DNA of 64,000 bases from Cryptomeria japonica. Lineage: Eukaryota; Streptophyta; Pinopsida; Cupressales; Cupressaceae. Positions 36,224 to 47,401 of this stretch are shown piece after piece. The number at the start of each line of letters is the position of its first letter. Position 1 is the stretch's first letter. Location: the NCBI RefSeq assembly GCF_030272615.1, contig NC_081413.1, forward strand, positions 447,186,538 through 447,250,537. The letters are read 5' to 3'. The translations under genes were made by a program, and so were the position numbers. The notes under the pieces are model-generated. The model did no database searches. It saw only the letters and a list, made by a program, of their open reading frames with translations, and had not been told where the DNA came from.

Positions 36224-37740
36224 GAAAATTGTGAAGATAAATTTTGGATTAAAGCTATGGAAGAAGAATTAGGACAAATTGAGAAAAATAATACTTGGAC
36301 ATTAGTTCCCTGACCTAAAGATAAAAATGTAATTGGAACCAAATGGGTATTTAGAAACAAACTTAATGAAGATGGTAAGGTTGTCAAAAATAAAGCAAGA
36401 CTAGTGTGTAAGGGATATTCTCAGAAAGAAGGAGTTGATTACAATGAAACCTTTGCACTAGTAGCTAGAATTGAGGCAGTCAGATTATTCTTGGCTTTTG
36501 CAGCTCACAAGAACTACAAAGTTTATCAAATGGATATTAAATGTGCATTTTTGAATGGAGATCTTGAAGAGGAAGTATATATTGAACAACCTAATGGATT
36601 TTCTTTGACAGATGACAATGATATGGTTTGCAGGTTAAGAAAAGCTCTGTATGGATTGAAACAAGCCCCAAGAGCTTGGTATGCAAGGTTGGATAAGTAT
36701 GTTTTAAAGATTGGTTTTACTAAAGAAATTGCAGACAATAATTTATATTACAAAATAACTAATGATGACATCTTGATTATAGAAGTATTTGTTGATGATA
36801 TAATCTTTGGAGGAGAAGATGGATTATGTAAAGAATTTTCTATTAAAATGCAGCAAGAATTTGAAATGTCTATGATTGGAGAAATAAAATTCTTTTTAGG
36901 ATTGCAAATTTCATAGACTGATAAAGGTATATTTTTGAGTCAATCCAAGTACTTGAAAGAATTGCTATAGAAATTTGGGATGGAGAACTCTAAACCGGTA
37001 AGCACACCTATGACTACAAATGGCAAATTATCTCAAAGGGATGAATCTACACCTATTAATCCAACTAGATACAAATCTATGATAGGAGGTTTACTGTATT
37101 TGACACAAACCAAGCTTGATATTATGAATGTAGTATGTATTGTTTCTAGATTTCAAAATAATCCTAAGGAAAATCATGAATCAGCAGTAAAAAGGATTTC
37201 CGATACTTACAAGGCACTGCAAATCTTGGATTATGGTCTCCTAGAGATGAAAATTTTGATCTATGTGCATACATAGATGCAAATTGGGTAGGAGATGTGG
37301 ATGATAGAAAAAGCACCACCAGTGGAGCATTCTTTCTTGGAAAGAGATTAGTTTCTTGGTTGAGTAAGAAACAAAGTTGTACATCTTTATCAATAACAAA
37401 ATTAGAATATGTTGCATCAACAACTAACTGTACACAAGTACTATGGTTTAAGAAAATGTTGAAAGACATAAAGGTAAAATGCAAGGAACCTATTACTATA
37501 TATTGTGATAACACTGCAGCAATTGATATATCTAAGAATTTGGTATTACATTATAAAACAAAACATGTTTCTATCAAACTGAATTTTCTAAGGGAAAATG
37601 TTGAAGAGAAAGAGATAGAACTAGTTTATGTGAATACTAAAGAATAGCTTGTAGATATTTTTGCAAAACCTTTGCCTAAGGAGACTTTTGAATATCTCAG
37701 ATATTAGCTTGGAATCATACCACCATTGGTAGAGACTTAG
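36224..37740 (+). pseudogene. D: reverse transcriptase and RNase H
   Basis: RVT_2 domain from [25 protein letters not shown] and [18 protein letters not shown] to the catalytic box FVDDIIFGG (about 36793-36819), followed by FFLGLQIS. The RNase H follows with catalytic acids in YIDANW, TKLEYVA and YCDNTAAI. Stops: TGA at about 36312 (likely CGA), TAG at about 36914, 36967, 37647 and 37706, each at a Gln position of the family. One frameshift lies near 37200. The ORF ends at LGIIPPLVET. Confidence 0.9.
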
Positions 37741-38102
37741 ACAGTTAATGATTGTCATCAACCGGTAGAATTGAAAGACAAATCTTTTACTCCGGTCTTT
37801 GATGAGGAAGCTACTTCTTAGGGGGAGTAGTTGGTATATTGAATTGATTGGTATTTTGTATATGAACTTTCGCATTTGATGTCAAAGGGGGAGAGATATC
37901 TATGGAAAAACACATTATGTTTTGAGGAGGGATTGATAGAGAGATTGGTATTGAAAATAAATCTTTGGATAAACACATGTTGCTCCTAGGGGGAGAGATT
38001 GCTGTTTAGGAGAGATTGTTTGTTGTTGGTATTTGGTATTTCTGTTTTGGCACTTTGATGGTTTTTCCATCTTGTCTTGCCATCAATGACAAAGGGGGAG
38101 AT
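37741..38102 (+). promoter_or_regulatory. D: 3' UTR with four polypurine tracts
   Basis: AGGGGGAG occurs at 37819-37827, 37884-37893, 37987-37995 and finally 38091-38102 right before the 3' LTR. The last one is the expected plus-strand primer. Multiple PPTs of this sequence are known from Sireviruses. CATCAATGACAAA at 38081-38093 pairs perfectly with TTTGTCATTGATG at 38123-38135 in the LTR. Confidence 0.85.
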
Positions 38103-39157
38103 TGTTGGTATTTTGGTATGGTTTTGTCATTGATGTCAACACCTACTGAAACACTAGCACTTTGGAGATCCAGCAACATTCACTGACAAGCAAGTAACTA
38201 TTGCACAGTTATTGGTATATGGTTCACCGATAGGATATAATGTTCACCGACACTTGGAATGATATGGAAGACACTTGGTAATGTCAAAGATATCATGTGG
38301 ACACTTTGTTTTGAAGAATTAATAATTGGTATATTCATATTTGCATATTTGCTTTTACCGGCAATAAGGTCCAGGGTTACCTAGGGTTACACCGATAGGT
38401 TTATCTTTTCTAGATCAGTATGGCACACTATGGAGATGATTTATTATCATTGTAAATGCATTAAGCTGACATGTTCAATCACTTATTGTATCGGATATTA
38501 TATTATTTGTAAAATGTTTTTATTGTAATATCTTGTAGAGCCAACCTACTAAAATTGTTCTTAGGTTATTATATAAATGTAAGATCTTATTTGTAAGATT
38601 GAATGTGGAATGCAAAGAAGAATTGTGAGAAGGTATATGCGAGATTAAGCAGAGGTATACATGAAGACATCATTTGAAGGTGAAGCTAGGTTTTTGTAAA
38701 AGTATATTAGCATTACACCGATACTGACATATGAAGATGCTATTTTGTGTAGTACATTCTTATTGGATTCAACCATCCAACTGTAGTTAGTGTGACTCCC
38801 ATTTTGTGATTGAGCAGTGAGCTCTAGGCTGTTGGCCTTTCTGCATGTGCAAACCCCATTTATGTACACTTACTATCTGTAGTAGTATCATCTGATTGTG
38901 GGTAAGGTTTCCCACCATGGTTTTTCCCCTTACAAGGTTTCCACGTACAAATATTGGTGTTATGTGTTGTGGATGACTTTATGTTTATGGTTCATGCATT
39001 AATCTTTACCAGTATAGCAATTTATCGTTAACACTATCTATCAGCATGCTTAACTGGTTTACCAGTATTAAGCATTAAGTTGGTTAAATGGTTTTGGTTT
39101 AAATTTATTAGACAACTGATTCACCCCCCCTCTCTCAGTTGTCTCCGGGACCTAATA
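38103..39157 (+). repeat. D: 3' LTR (1055 bp)
   Basis: TGTTGGTATTTTGG ... GGGACCTAATA; the terminal CA is mutated to TA. A perfect 10-bp stem, agacaactga / tcagttgtct (39110-39119 / 39135-39144), encloses a C-rich loop 13 bases before the end. Confidence 0.93.
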
Positions 39158-40858
39158 GTAGATGATTTGCCTAATGAATTGTAAAAAAGGTTAGATGCAA
39201 AGAGGATTGTAGTTATGGAGCTAGATAAGAAACTCAAGATTGAAAAACTTCTAGCAGTACATCCAGTTAACTCTGTAGAGGAGATTGATGAACTTATTAG
39301 TGAACCTAACATATCAATTTTTGCAAGTGGACACCAACATGTAAGCCTAATGGTTGGTAGAGTCAATAAAATTAAAGAGGAAACAATAGACAAATGGGAT
39401 ACATTTTTTGTAGAGAAGGAAAAATAGGAATAGTTGAATAGACCTAAGAAAACTTTCAAGGTTTATCAAAAGGACAGAGACAAAGGATAAGGTAAAGTTG
39501 GTGGATTACCAAACATAAAAGTAACTGACAACCTACCACCACCTTTGGTTACTACACTAGTACATACTAAGTACATACCAACTACTGAAAATGTTGACAC
39601 AACACATGAGGACACTAACCCTGAGTTAGAAATTTTATTCACCATGAACATTGATACTTAGGAAGTCAACATAGTAGTGGACAAGGATAGCACTAAGGTG
39701 AAAAATAATATTGCTAACACTGAAAATATTGAGCAACTGACAGAAAATATTGAGGTTGCAATACAAGAAGAGCAAACAAAGAAAACAATGCATACAGAGA
39801 AACCTTTGGACAGTAAAACAAATACTGGTAGTGTAGATGCTGGCACAGTAAAACTGATAGAGACAAAGAAACCGATAGTAGATAACATTGAAAAACCAAC
39901 AGAGAAACCAGTAGTAGATAACACTAAGAAACCAACAGAGAAACCGACAGATACATAGGTACATGTTGAGATAGCAAAATCGGTAATCACTGAGAAGCCC
40001 AAACCATTGCTAGTTGAAATGCAAACTCAGAATGATCCACCAGAGGTTGAGACAAGCAAATTGATTACTTGTACTACAAGTACTGAGATAGTAAAGGTAT
40101 TTGGTTAGACATCTGGTACTTCACTGAGTGAATTCAGACCTACAAATGTGACATAGGTACTTCTAGACTCAATAAAGAAGATAACGGATTGCAATGCATT
40201 GGCCTATAAGGCAATTGATGACACTATTCCTATTCTTAAGATGATTGCACCAAAATACAATTTAGATCAAGTAAAGGATTCTTTAAGTCAATTAGACACA
40301 TTGTCTAAATTCATTGTTGGAAATATTTTAACAATTGATCAAATAAATGAGGAAACATTCAAAGAAAAAATAGAAAAGGAAAAAGGAAAATTCTTTGAGG
40401 AAAAAATAAAGAAGTGCACGGAACACATTAACACACTTTTACCGGCACTGAATAAAACAACTTTGGAGTACAAGGAGCTGTACAGGGACACATGCAAGCC
40501 ACATTTGTTAACAGAGGATATTGAAAAGAAAATAAGCACAATACAAAAAGAGATAGATGATATAGCTGATAATATCATTGGTTCATCTGAACCTATATCA
40601 GTTATTGAGCAAGAGATAGTAGGATTTGAGGAGAAGATGGAGAAATTAGAGAAAGAGAAAGAAAGGATCAAGGTAAATGCTAGAGAGCTTAGGCACAAAC
40701 TTAGTCCTAAATTAGACAACCTTATCTCTCTGAGGAAAGATATCTCTAAGGCATTAATTCAAGGGAAAAAGTCATCGGAGGAGCATATGCATCATCTCAC
40801 TAGTACAATCCAAACAATCAAGTCAACCATGAAGAACAACAACAGATTCATTTAGAGT
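39158..40858 (+). pseudogene. C: 3' part of ORF2
   Basis: Resumes the ORF2 frame after D (DLPNEL next to KKVLIEVVD) and aligns along its whole length with B ORF2: MELDKKLKIEKLLAVHPVNS, ASGHQHVSLMVGRV, NIDT.EVNIVVDKD, VLLDSIKKITDCNALAYKA and the C-terminal coiled coils (EEKMEKLEKEKERIKVNARE). A Glu/Lys/Thr repeat-like tract at 39840-39955 (IEKPTEKPVVDNTKKPTEKP) is particular to C. Stops are mostly TAG, e.g. 39659-39661 where B has Gln. The C-terminal 218 residues (40199-40855) are intact. Confidence 0.8.
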
Positions 40859-41125
40859 TTAAACTTGGTTCTGGTTGACATATTTCAGATTGTAACCAAC
40901 CGATTACAAACGTCAAGGTGAAATTATGCACTCATTTGACAATTTTTGATAACCTTTGTCATTGATGTCAAAGGGGCAGTAGTGGACAGAGAAAAATTGG
41001 CTAATTAGAGGAGATCATCTGCTTAGGGGGAGCACACATTTTTGGTAACTTTTTGGACTTCATTTTTGGAAACAGATTTTTGGATTTTTCTCATGAGTGT
41101 TGCCATCAATGCCAAAGGGGGAGAT
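40859..41125 (+). promoter_or_regulatory. C: 3' UTR with polypurine tracts
   Basis: TAGGGGGAG at 41024-41032 and AAAGGGGGAGAT at 41114-41125, plus a weaker AAAGGGGCAG near 40970. TTGCCATCAATG (41100-41111) pairs perfectly with CATTGATGGCAA (41166-41177) in the LTR. Confidence 0.82.
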
Positions 41126-41933
41126 TGTTGAAATTCTACACTCTAGTGAGAAATGATGGTGTTTTCATTGATGGCAACCTACCGGCAACCTTGTGGCATT
41201 CATCTGGTAAACCACCAACAAGCATTGACATCGGCACTAGCAGGCATCAGCACCAGCAGACAATTCATCGATAGCGACAACAATGTATACTGGCACCCCA
41301 GCCGACATGAACAATCTTTTGTTTATTGTATTTAATTGTAAATATATTTTTGTAAAGCCAACATGGCATATTGTAATAGACTCATATATGTATCAGATCT
41401 TGTAAATCATTTTGTAAGGATGGACATATGATGGATATGGTAGAACTAATGAGTGAATATTAAGGTAGATTTTGTATAGGGTTTATGGTTATAGTATGAG
41501 CTTAAACTGATACTGAACCTAGCATAGCAGATGCGGAATTATAGCAGTACATTATATTGGATTTTCATAATCCATTTTGTAAGTCAATGAGACTTCCATC
41601 TTGTGATTGAGTAGTGAGCTCTAGGTAGTTGGCCTTCTTGCATGCATAGGTCCCTCATTGTAAGTAATATTTATTCATTGACCAGTGAGTGAATATTGTG
41701 GGTCACAAATCCCATCAAGGTTTTTCCCACATCGGGTTTTGTCGTTAAACATCTTGTGTTATGGTGTGTTTTCTATGTTGTCTTTACTATTCCTATTTAC
41801 TGCATTAATTCTTGTTTACCGGTACATTGTTTTGGAATGCAAAATACTTAATAAGGTCAAATATTATGTTAACCGGTTAGATACTGATTCACCCCCCCTC
41901 TCAGTATCTTTTGGACTATCATTAATCCTAACA
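41126..41933 (+). repeat. C: 3' LTR (808 bp)
   Basis: Partner of 12113-12920. Perfect 9-bp stem agatactga / tcagtatct at 41879-41887 / 41901-41909 around a 13-base C-rich loop; LTR end AATCCTAACA at 41933. Confidence 0.93.
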
Positions 41934-42132
41934 TTATAACGAAAAATTTCTCAACCGCTTTAAATGCTTGCAGATTAAGTGAAATCTTAACATATCTACC
42001 GGTAAAGAAGAAATATAATTTCTCACCATCAATCAAGGGTAGAATGCATGATTTTCAATTTTCTACCATACCCTCTAAGGATTATTCTTTAGTTAGATGA
42101 AGAATCTCCTACCGATGGAGGGTTACTCTATT

Positions 42133-43200
42133 CTATTGGTGCAAAGATAGATTCACCAACTTTGTGATCTCTCTTCTTATCCATTGTTTTGAAAATTCTT
42201 TCTTTATTTCATTTACTTTTTCCTTTCCTTTCTCATTAGATCTTTTATTATTCTCCGGTATAGTCTTGCTTCTACAAAATTTTGCAATATGTCCAATCTT
42301 TTTACATGCACAACAAGTCACAATATTCCTCTAAATAGATTTTCCATATCCTTGACCGATTTGTGTTCTGTATTGATTAGATAAATGTCCAAATCTACCA
42401 CAAATATAGCATTTCACATTCATTCTACAATTTTATGAGTTATGACCAACTTTATTGCATTTGGAACATTGACCGGTGGGTAAATTTGTATTCTGATTAT
42501 TTCTAAATCTGCACTGATATTTTGTATGACCAATTTTGTTGCAATTAAAACATCTCCCATTAAATTTATAAGCATTAGGTTGTCTTACCAGTTTACTATG
42601 ATCTTGATTATTTGCAGTCCCAGAAATTTCCCCATGTTCAAATCCAAGTCCAATTGTATCTCCATCAGGTTTTTGTCTTCTCAACATGTCATCAAGTCTT
42701 TCTGAACTTTTCTTTAATTTCTCTTTGTTTTCATTTGCAGTGATCAACTCATTTTCTAGAATGCCAATTTGTCTCCTAAGCTCCTCTTTATCATATTGCA
42801 TGTGAATCACATATGGCTTTAGCATATCATGTTCATGAAAAAGTCTCATATTTTCATTTGTTCCATCATTAAGTCTCCTAGTCAAGTCTTCTTCATTCTT
42901 CTTCCTATCTTCAATATCCTTACATAGTCTCATGGTTAAATCTTGCATTTCATTCCTCATGTTGCTATTCTCTTGTCTCAACTTCTCTACAATATCACTA
43001 AGAGTTTCCTTTTCATCATCATGTTTCCGCATTTTCTCATGAAGTTCCTTCCTCTTGTTTTGTGCTATAACTAGGTTCTCCTGAAGTCCTTTAATGAATT
43101 CCTGGGTAGTCCTCAGATCATCTTCAAGTTTGATATTCTTCAATTTATTTGCATCAAAATCTTCAAGAGCTCCTTCCAACTATTTTCTCAAACTCTCCAT
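42133..43200 (-). pseudogene. B: Gag with coiled coil and four zinc knuckles
   Basis: Start ATG at 43200 (MESLRK, then TAG at the position of a Gln, then LEGALEDFDANKLKN). A coiled coil of about 150 residues follows, then the Sirevirus-like LDDMLRRQKP segment and knuckles CFNCNKIGHTKYQC, CSKCNKVGHNS.NC (TAA inside), CYICGRFGHLSNQY (last Cys lost) and CCACKKIGHIAKFC. TAG at 42331-42333 faces an intact CAG in C at 13858-13860. Plant copia Gags usually have one knuckle, so four is notable. Between 42132 and the C insertion at 41934 I see no gene. Confidence 0.85.
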
Positions 43201-43256
43201 CAGTACCAGTTTCAGAATCTTCCTCAAGCTGTTAGGATTTTGCAAATAGAGGACCA

Positions 43257-43269
43257 AGCTTTGATACCA
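43257..43269 (-). promoter_or_regulatory. B: primer-binding site, initiator Met tRNA type
   Basis: TGGTATCAAAGCT on the element strand, two bases from the LTR. One or two changes from the standard. Confidence 0.85.
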
Positions 43270-43271
43270 AT

Positions 43272-44113
43272 TTTTAGATGCAATGACAGTCCCAAAGACA
43301 CTAAGAGGGGGGATGAATCAGTGTCTAACTAGTTAACAAAATATTTAAACTTATTTATAAATTTGCAACCCAAATTAAAGTACCGGTAAACAAGTAATAA
43401 TGCAGCAAAGAGAAATAACAAAGACAACATAAATGCACACCATAACACAAGATATTTTGGTGAGGAAACTCGGTAAGGGAAAAACCTCAGTGGGATTTGT
43501 GACCCACAATATTTACTCACTGGCTAATATGAATAAATATTACTTACAATAGGGGTCTGTACATGCAGGAAGGCCAACAACCTAGAGCGCACTGCTCGAT
43601 GAAAGAGTCTCACTGACTACAAAATGAATAATTAAATCCAAGACAATGTACTGCTCAAAGTAGCATCTGCAATGATTGATTCAGTAGTAGTTTAAGCTCT
43701 GTCAGAAACCATAACCAAAAACCTGCTGGTAAATGATATTCACTCACATAACCTATCAACGTTATTACAAAATCTTTTCACTATCTTCTATACCATACCA
43801 TTCTATGCTATATCAAAAATGACCTATAAGATCTCATACATATATGAGTCTTTACAATATGTCATGTCGTCTTACAAATAATTAATTACATTTACAATAC
43901 AATTCACATAAAAAAAACTTTGTCTCATGTTGGCATGGGTTTTGGTATGCTTCGTTGCTGGTGTAAACAAGATTTGGATGAATGAACTTTGTTGTCCTTG
44001 CTGGTGCCGGTTGATGATGTCTATGTTGCCAATAAACCTGTAGAATCTTGTTATCGATTGGTTGCCATCAATGATAACATCAACCATTCTCATGTGAGTG
44101 TAGAATGCCAACA
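43272..44113 (-). repeat. B: 5' LTR (842 bp)
   Basis: Partner of 7651-8496; outer end at 44113 (gccaaca) next to the duplication gattg. The inner end has lost its TG (ttttag). Its stem, agacactaa / tcagtgtct, has one mismatch. Confidence 0.92.
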
Positions 44114-45060
44114 GATTGAACCTACACAACTAGCAACCATTGGAACAGAGGAAATTCAACATATAATACATGTGGCTCAATCCCTATCAACAGAATAATT
44201 GAAAGAGTTTACCGATTTCTTCATAAAGAAAAAGATCAACTTTGCATGGACATATTTTGATATGCTAGGTCTGGATCCTGACCTTATAATGCACCATCTT
44301 TCTATTTATCCTGGAGTCAAACCTATCAAACAAAAACTCTGAAAAATGCATCCTCATGTTGCATTGCTTGTTAAAGCTAAGCTAGAGAAATTACTCAAAG
44401 TGGGATTCATCAAAGCAATTGATTATGATGAGTGGATATCCAACATTGTCCCTATTTTAAAACCTAATAAATCAATCCGCATCTATACAGACTTTAAAGA
44501 CTTAAACAAGGAATGTCCAAAAGATGATTTTCTACTTCCTAACATTGACATGATAGTGGACATGACTATTGGTTATGAAATGTACTCTCTAATGGATGGA
44601 TTTTTTGGCTACAACCAAATCAAAATCACACCTAAAGATAAAGAGAAAACAAGATTCACATGTGCCTGGGGAACTTTCTGCTGGAATGTCATGCCCTTTG
44701 GCTTAAAGAATGCAGGTGCTACCTATCAAAGAGTTGTAACTACAATGTTTCATGGCATGATGCACAAAAAGATGAAAGATTATGTAGATGATACCCTAGA
44801 CAAATTTATGAAAATATTGACACATCTCCTAGAATTAGGTCTAATCTTGGATAGATAGAAAAGTTTAAACTCAGACTAAATCCTAAGAAATGTGCATTCA
44901 GAGCTACATTTGGAAAACTACTAGAATACATTCTTTCAACAAAAGGGATTGAAGTTGATCTAGAAAAAGTTAAAGCTATAATGGAAATGCCACCTCCAAA
45001 GAATGTAAGTCAAATGAGAACTCTATAAGTGTGTCTCCAATCAATGAGACACTTCATTTA
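44114..45060 (+). pseudogene. A: reverse transcriptase
   Basis: Gypsy RT resumes in frame after B. Recognisable blocks: LVKAKLEKLLKVGFIKAIDY, PILKPNKSIRIYTDFKDLNK (fingers), YSLMDGFFGYNQI (Asp of motif A), MPFGLKNAGATYQR (motif B) and the catalytic YVDD (about 44779-44790). The thumb/connection region follows to KNVSQMRTL. Stops occur near 44196, 44340, 44858 and 45027. TAG and TGA prevail, but TAA also occurs. Confidence 0.9.
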
Positions 45061-45645
45061 TCAGCTAGCAAATAAGGCTCAACAATTCACAAAAGCATTA
45101 TGAAAAGGAGTTACATACAAATAGGATGTAGAATATAAACAACACCTGAAATAGATCAAGGAATATCTTTCCAATCCACCTATTTTGATGCCACCAATTC
45201 AAGGCAAACCTTTGATTCTCTATGTATCAGCTACTAACACATCACTAGGAGTATGTTTGGCTCAACAAGATGAGAACAACAAGGAATGAGCTATATACTA
45301 TATCAACAAGATGTTGGTGTCCAATGAGATGAATTAGACTATCATTAAGAAACTTTTTTGGCAATGATCTTCACTTTAGAGAAATTGAGACTTTACATGG
45401 TGGCACATTCTATCAAACTAGTTGCTAAGATTGATCCTCTGAAATATCTTCTAAACAAACCAACACTCATAGGGAGATTGGATAAATGGGCTATGATAAT
45501 CACAAAATTTGACATTGAGTATGTAGAACGCAAATCTATTAAAGGACAAGTCATTGTAGATCAACTTGTTGGCGCTCCGCTTGAAGATAATCAACCTCTA
45601 AACATAGAATTTCTAGATGAATCCATAATGCATTTTACTCAATGA
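45061..45645 (+). pseudogene. A: first RNase H domain
   Basis: Gypsy RNase H directly after RT: KPLILYVSATNTSLGVCLAQ (the catalytic Asp position is changed within this block), then a conserved Glu helix (FLAMIFTLEKLRLYMVAHSI) and the tether KWAMIITKFDIEYVE. Several TAG/TGA codons at 45100-45340. The intact frame is 45358-45645. Confidence 0.82.
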
Positions 45646-46090
45646 TCCTGAAAAATGTTCTTTGATAGATCTTTTACTTAACAAGGTTCTGGTGTTGGGA
45701 TCCTTTTTATCATTGCTAAAAGATACTCAATTCCAAAGGCATACAAGATCCTTTTTCCTTGTACCAACAATATTGCATAATATGAAGCCTTGGTGAATGG
45801 AATCAAACTAGCTATTGAATGGAAAGTTGTTGAGTTATATATCTATGGTGACTCTCAGCTGATAATCAACTAGATCAATGACGTGTATCGAACTCGAGAT
45901 GAAAAAATGATGCCCTATAAAAGAATGGTTGGTGACATTAAGAAATAATTTGTCTTTGTTTCATTTCAGCAGATTCCTAGATCAACAAACAAAACAACAG
46001 ATATTATGGCTACATTAGCATCAATACCATAACTACAAGAAACACAGTTCCACTATGAGTTCTTAGTGGAAGAGCTTCTCTATCCTACTT
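45646..46090 (+). pseudogene. A: second (archaeal-like) RNase H domain
   Basis: A second RNase H fold between RH and integrase: GSGVGILFI, then FPCTNNIA.YEALVNGIKLA, LYIYGDSQLIIN and PRSTNKTTDIMATLAS. These match the aRNH acquired by Tat-lineage elements: YEAL with its Glu, YGDSQL with its Asp, and a distal Asp in the TTDIMATLAS block. Stops lie inside, for instance TAA before YEAL and TAG after IIN. This domain assigns A to the Tat lineage. Confidence 0.85.
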
Positions 46091-47401
46091 ATGATTGCCC
46101 TGATTCCTAGATGGTTTGTTCTAACATTGGGCATGACACATCTCACTATAACCATATCTATTCTTACTTACGTGACCAAGTCATCCCTGATAAGCTTACT
46201 CACAATGAGAAAAGAAACATGATCCGTAATGCTTCACCATATGTCATCATCGCTAATGATCTATATAGGTGAGGTTTAGATGGTACTTTGCTTAGGTGTC
46301 TAGAACTTGAAGAGTCTCAACATGTGTTATCTGAAGTCCATGAAGGTATTTGTGGATCTCACTCAAATGGTCTAACTCTAGCTTGAAAACTTCTAAGGGT
46401 TGGTTACTATTGGCCAGATATAGAAAAAGATGCTATAAAATTTGCTAAAACTTGTCAAAAATACCAACTACATGGAAATCTCATACATGCTCCAGCAAGG
46501 GAGTTCATACCTTTTATCATACATTGTCCTTTTCAATAATGGGCATTTGACCTCATTGGCCAAATCTATCCTTCATCATCCAATGGAAATAAGTTTATCA
46601 TAACTACCACTGAATACTTCACTAAGTGGGTTGAAGCAGTTCCACTAATCAAAGCAACCAACAAACAAGTGTCTATGTTCATTCTTAACTACATCATCTA
46701 CAGGTATGGAATCCCCTCCTCAATTGTAATTGATAATGGGGGGGTAGTTAAAAAATAAGGATATAGATGAGCTCTATGACAAGTTCAAAATCATACAACA
46801 TTTGTCTTCCATATACTACCCTCAAGGTAATGGACAGGCTAAAGTGTCTAACAAAACTCTGCTAACCATCTTGCATAGCACGATCAACAAATCTAGAAAG
46901 GATTGGCATCTACAGTTGAATCTGGTGCTATGGGCTTATAGAACAAGCATTAGAACACCTACTAGGGCTACACCTTTTTCTTTGGTGTATGGGGCCAAAG
47001 TAGTCTTGCCTATTGAGGTTGAAATTCCTTCTTTGATATTTTGTTTGCAAGGTCTTATCACTAATGAAGATCACAAAATATCTAGATTGCAAGAACTTGA
47101 GTTGCTAGATGAACATTGATAAGTGGAATTCAATCATCTAAGAGCTTACCAAAATATAATGTCTAGAGGCTATAACAAGAAGGTTCGACACAAAGAATTC
47201 TAGGTTTGTGATCTTGTTTTAAGAGAGAATCCTAAAAATCAACAGTATCGGGAATAAAATGGCTAGTTTGAACCCAAATGGTTGGGTCCCTACATTGTTA
47301 CTGCAGTCTTTGGCTCTGGTGCTTACCAACTCTTAACATAGAAAGGAGAACAGCTCTGTGAATTGATCAACACCATCCACTTGAAGAAATTCTACACTTA
47401 G
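46091..47401 (+). pseudogene. A: integrase
   Basis: HHCC-like finger (HEGICGSHSNG ... KTCQKYQ, last Cys replaced by Tyr), rve core with WAFDLIGQIYP (first Asp) and IVIDNGG (second Asp). A run of seven G at 46738-46744 marks a frameshift. The third catalytic residue, Glu in the GNGQAEVSN block, is Lys here. The C-terminal domain keeps LVYGAKVVLPIEVEIPSL and WLGPYIVTAVFGSGAYQL. Inactive. Confidence 0.88.

Larger units (their letters stand above)
15553..39157 (+). mobile_element. Element D: autonomous-type Sirevirus-like copia retrotransposon
   Basis: LTRs at 15553-16613 and 38103-39157, PBS at 16616, four AGGGGGAG tracts before the 3' LTR and a perfect duplication gtaga (15548-15552 and 39158-39162) inside ORF2 of C. 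Coding order is gag-PR-IN-RT-RH, i.e. Ty1/copia. The repeated PPTs place it with Sireviruses. Element E splits its integrase exactly between the codons for CWV and TFLKEK. Without E, D is about 6.4 kb. The LTRs differ at about 7% by eye over 230 bases, nearly all transitions. Confidence 0.93.
12113..41933 (+). mobile_element. Element C: second copy of the B-type non-autonomous family
   Basis: LTRs of 808 bp each at 12113-12920 and 41126-41933, PBS at 12923, PPT at 41114-41125 and a perfect duplication ttata (12108-12112 and 41934-41938). It lies in the opposite orientation inside B, between the gag and ORF2 of B. Removing D leaves about 6.2 kb with the same gag-ORF2 plan as B and no pol. The LTR pair differs at roughly 10% by eye over the first 350 bases, less than B, as nesting requires. 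Confidence 0.93.
7651..44113 (-). mobile_element. Element B: non-autonomous Sirevirus-like retrotransposon with two ORFs
   Basis: LTRs at 7651-8496 and 43272-44113, PBS at 43257-43269, PPT at 8497-8508 and a perfect 5-bp duplication gattg at 7646-7650 and 44114-44118. Without the nested element C (12113-41933 plus one ttata), B is about 6.6 kb. In element sense it reads LTR, PBS, four-knuckle Gag, ORF2 of about 1,030 codons, PPTs, LTR. There is no protease, integrase, RT or RNase H, so pol must come from another element. Its LTR ends, PBS and PPT resemble those of D. The last 150 bases of the two LTRs differ at about 14% by eye. Confidence 0.92.

Noticed and set aside
37741-38102. env-like ORF downstream of D pol
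   Set aside because: Some Sireviruses carry one, but here only about 360 bases with PPTs separate RNase H from the LTR; the same holds for H.
44114-47401. Endogenous pararetrovirus (caulimovirus-like) pol
   Set aside because: Integrase with HHCC and DD motifs follows RNase H, and an LTR follows; pararetroviruses lack both.
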